Of a stretch of 7,921 bases of DNA, positions 6,061-7,921 are shown one piece after another. A program made the position numbers and the translations under genes. The stretch spans positions 1-7,921 of the forward strand of contig CALKAN010000342.1 in the NCBI GenBank assembly GCA_937983035.1, in the 5' to 3' direction. Each line of letters opens with the position of its first letter. The stretch's first letter is position 1. This DNA is from an uncultured Paenibacillaceae bacterium. Its GTDB lineage: Bacteria; Bacillota; Bacilli; Paenibacillales; CALAME01. The notes under the pieces are model-generated. The model did no database searches and was not told the DNA's origin. It saw only the letters and a program-made list of their open reading frames with translations.

Positions 6061-7170
6061 ATGTATAAGCGGACGGAAACAAGGCCTGTTCGAGTCGGTG
6101 ATTTGACGATCGGCGGCAACAATGAAGTCATTATTCAAAGCATGTGCACGACCAAAACAGCGGATGTTCAAGCAACGGTTGAGGAAATTTTGAAGTTGGA
6201 GGAAGCAGGCTGCCAGCTGGTTCGGGTTACAGTCAACAACCGGGAAGCAGCTGCTGCCATCAAACAGATCAAAGAACAGATTCATATTCCTTTGGTCGCC
6301 GATATTCATTTCAATTACCAGCTCGCTTTAGCTGCGATCGAGAACGGAATTGACAAAGTGCGCATTAATCCTGGGAACATCGGCAGCAGGGATAAAGTGG
6401 AAGAAGTGGTCAAAGCGTGCAAAGCAAACAATATTCCGATTCGCATCGGCGTGAATGCAGGATCCTTGGAAAAGCATCTCATTGAAAAATACGGATATCC
6501 GACTGCTGAAGCGATGGTAGAAAGTGCGTTATACCACATTAACATCTTGGAAGAATTGGATTTTTACGATATTATCGTTTCCCTGAAAGCATCGGATGTC
6601 AGAATGGCGATTGATGCCTATATGTTAGCTGCAGAAAAATTTGATTATCCGCTCCATTTAGGAATTACGGAAGCAGGCACATTGTTTGCCGGCACGGTCA
6701 AAAGTTCTGCAGGTCTTGGCGCCATGCTCGCTCAAGGAATCGGAAATACGATTCGAATCAGCTTAAGCGCAGATCCGGTTGAAGAAGTCAAAGTGGCAAA
6801 AGAATTGCTGAAATCTTTCGGACTTCTTTCCAATGCGCCGACGCTCGTTTCCTGCCCTACTTGCGGCAGATTGGATATTGACTTGTTCTCCCTTGCGAAT
6901 GAAGTGGAGGAATATTTAGCAAATGTAAAAGCACCGCTGAAAGTTTCTGTTTTAGGCTGCGCGGTTAACGGGCCTGGAGAAGCGCGCGAGGCGGATATCG
7001 GCATCGCAGGAGCAAGAGGGGAAGGACTTTTGTTTCGTCATGGCGAAATCGTAAGGAAAGTGCCTGAGGAACAATTGTTGGATGCCTTAAAACAAGAAAT
7101 TGATCAAATGGCTAAAATATATGAGGAGACGGGTGAAATTCCCGGGAGAAAACGACATGCTTCCGTTTAA
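6061..7170 (+). CDS. ispG: (E)-4-hydroxy-3-methylbut-2-enyl-diphosphate synthase (flavodoxin)
   Basis: IspG (GcpE) carries out the penultimate step of the MEP pathway, the reductive ring opening of MEcPP to HMBPP, which supplies isoprenoid precursors for quinones and undecaprenyl phosphate. The 369-residue protein is the short two-domain bacterial form. Residues 1-250 form the TIM barrel (SMCTTKTADVQATVEEI, PLVADIHFNYQ, KVRINPGNIGSR). The C-terminal domain carries the [4Fe-4S] ligands Cys265 and Cys268 (SCPTCGR) and Cys300 and Glu307 (GCAVNGPGE). All are present, so activity is expected. The ATG has GGGAGAGG at 6046-6053. It lies 95 bases after clpX in the same direction and is closed by a strong terminator, so it probably ends the clpP-clpX transcript. 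This location is unusual: in Bacillus subtilis ispG (yqfY) is not in the clpX-lonB region. Confidence 0.97.
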   Translation: MYKRTETRPVRVGDLTIGGNNEVIIQSMCTTKTADVQATVEEILKLEEAGCQLVRVTVNNREAAAAIKQIKEQIHIPLVADIHFNYQLALAAIENGIDKVRINPGNIGSRDKVEEVVKACKANNIPIRIGVNAGSLEKHLIEKYGYPTAEAMVESALYHINILEELDFYDIIVSLKASDVRMAIDAYMLAAEKFDYPLHLGITEAGTLFAGTVKSSAGLGAMLAQGIGNTIRISLSADPVEEVKVAKELLKSFGLLSNAPTLVSCPTCGRLDIDLFSLANEVEEYLANVKAPLKVSVLGCAVNGPGEAREADIGIAGARGEGLLFRHGEIVRKVPEEQLLDALKQEIDQMAKIYEETGEIPGRKRHASV

Positions 7171-7183
7171 CGAAGCAAATTAT

Positions 7184-7221
7184 AAAAATCGAGCCTGGCG
7201 TGCATGCGCCGGGATTTTTTT
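7184..7221 (+). terminator. Rho-independent terminator after ispG
   Basis: CCTGGCG (7194-7200) pairs with CGCCGGG (7207-7213) around the loop TGCATG, with one G-U pair. The stem is followed by seven T residues at 7215-7221. An upstream A-run at 7184-7188 gives it some bidirectional character. It begins 14 bases after the ispG stop and should separate ispG from lonB. Confidence 0.88.
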
Positions 7222-7234
7222 AGGCAATTTTTGG

Positions 7235-7263
7235 GGTTAATGCATCCTTAACCAGGCAATACT
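7235..7263 (+). promoter_or_regulatory. Candidate SigF (forespore) promoter of lonB
   Basis: GGCAATACT at 7255-7263 fits the SigF -10 pattern GGNNANANT exactly. GGTTA at 7235-7239 lies 15 bases upstream, near the expected -35 (G, pyrimidine, A/T, T, A) with one mismatch. In Bacillus subtilis lonB is known to be expressed in the forespore under SigF. I see no SigA-type pair in this 80-base gap. The call rests on memory of the consensus and is not a scored prediction. Confidence 0.45.
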
Positions 7264-7303
7264 AGCAAATAGAGTATTGTATGAATGGAAGGATGCGAGA
7301 ACA

Positions 7304-7921
7304 TTGAATTTAACGTTGATTTTACTCGTTGTTCAAGCGTTTTTCGGCGTGGTCATCGGTCTTTATTTTTGGAATCTATTGCGCAATCAGCAATCGAGTA
7401 AAACCGCTGTGGATAAAGAATCCAAAAAAGAAATGGACCGGCTCAGCAGAATGCGTCAAATATCGCTTACGCAACCGTTGTCTGAGAAAACACGCCCTGC
7501 AGTGTTGGAAGATATTGTCGGACAAGAAGAAGGCCTGAAGGCGCTGAAAGCCGCATTGTGCGGACCTAACCCGCAGCATGTGATCATTTATGGGCCTCCC
7601 GGAGTCGGGAAGACAGCAGCGGCGCGGGTAGTCTTGGAAGAAGCAAAGAAAAATCCAATGTCGCCGTTTCGCATGGATGCCAAATTCGTTGAAATCGATG
7701 CAACAACTGCTAGATTCGATGAAAGAGGAATTGCCGATCCGCTGATCGGATCTGTTCATGATCCGATCTATCAAGGAGCCGGGGCCATGGGGGTGGCCGG
7801 CATTCCTCAGCCTAAGCCGGGCGCGGTGACGAGAGCGCATGGCGGAATTTTATTTATCGACGAAATCGGTGAACTGCACACGATCCAAATGAATAAACTG
7901 TTAAAAGTGCTTGAAGACCGC
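7304..7921 (+). CDS. lonB: ATP-dependent protease LonB, N-terminal part (cut by right edge)
   Basis: LonB is a membrane-anchored AAA+ serine protease found in spore formers and active in the forespore. The 206 residues visible match Bacillus LonB. A hydrophobic N-terminal segment at residues 3-26 (LTLILLVVQAFFGVVIGLYF) anchors the protein, and the AAA+ module starts at about 65. Walker A is GPPGVGKT at 97-104. The LonB-type stretch DATTARFDERGIADPLIGSV is followed by QGAGAMGVAG. Walker B is ILFIDE at 182-187. The remaining ATPase part and the Ser-Lys protease domain lie beyond the window. The start is the TTG at 7304, chosen because it places the membrane segment at the N-terminus as in homologues and has GGAAGG 11 bases upstream. 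The ATGs at 7281 and 7293 are in other frames. A rare start codon may keep expression low. Confidence 0.93.
   Translation, partial: MNLTLILLVVQAFFGVVIGLYFWNLLRNQQSSKTAVDKESKKEMDRLSRMRQISLTQPLSEKTRPAVLEDIVGQEEGLKALKAALCGPNPQHVIIYGPPGVGKTAAARVVLEEAKKNPMSPFRMDAKFVEIDATTARFDERGIADPLIGSVHDPIYQGAGAMGVAGIPQPKPGAVTRAHGGILFIDEIGELHTIQMNKLLKVLEDR

Overview
The window looks like chromosomal DNA from a low-to-moderate GC, spore-forming Bacillota of the Bacillaceae type. The basis is protein resemblance to Bacillus/Geobacillus homologues from memory, strong AGGAGG-type ribosome binding sites, SigA-type promoters, a sporulation-type LonB, and the gene order ysoA - tig - (clpP) - clpX - (ispG) - lonB. Bacillus subtilis has the backbone ysoA-tig-clpX-lonB-lonA; the two genes in parentheses are additions relative to that arrangement.

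Region 1-890 carries almost no intact coding sequence. Its left end holds a broken minus-strand MarR-family regulator that runs off the window. This is followed by about 390 bases with no supportable gene, and then two similar long hairpins with T-tracts on the minus strand. The nearer hairpin lies 38 bases beyond the 3' end of a solitary minus-strand tRNA-Arg (anticodon TCT) and probably terminates it. The tRNA has its own promoter. The AT-rich interval up to 1283 holds two inverted repeats and an extended -10 promoter that faces the protein-coding cluster.

Region 1284-7170 is a plus-strand protein-quality-control cluster. It begins with ysoA (a helical, TPR-like protein) and a SigA promoter with a roughly 200-base leader before tig (trigger factor, the ribosome-bound chaperone). 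A hairpin terminator follows tig. A second promoter then drives clpP (protease chamber) and clpX (AAA+ unfoldase), 12 bases apart. Next, behind a 95-base gap with a hairpin, comes ispG, the [4Fe-4S] enzyme of the MEP isoprenoid pathway. A rho-independent terminator closes the unit. A candidate forespore (SigF-like) promoter follows it and precedes lonB, which is cut off by the right edge.

Together the genes cover folding of nascent chains (tig), ATP-dependent degradation (clpXP) and a membrane-anchored AAA+ protease used in sporulation (lonB). ispG is the metabolic outsider. No wholly new system was found. The points most worth a second look are the ClpP placed directly beside ClpX, the ispG insertion, the tig leader with competing hairpins and a possible 32-codon ORF, the SigF-like promoter of lonB, and the decayed MarR gene beside the tRNA.
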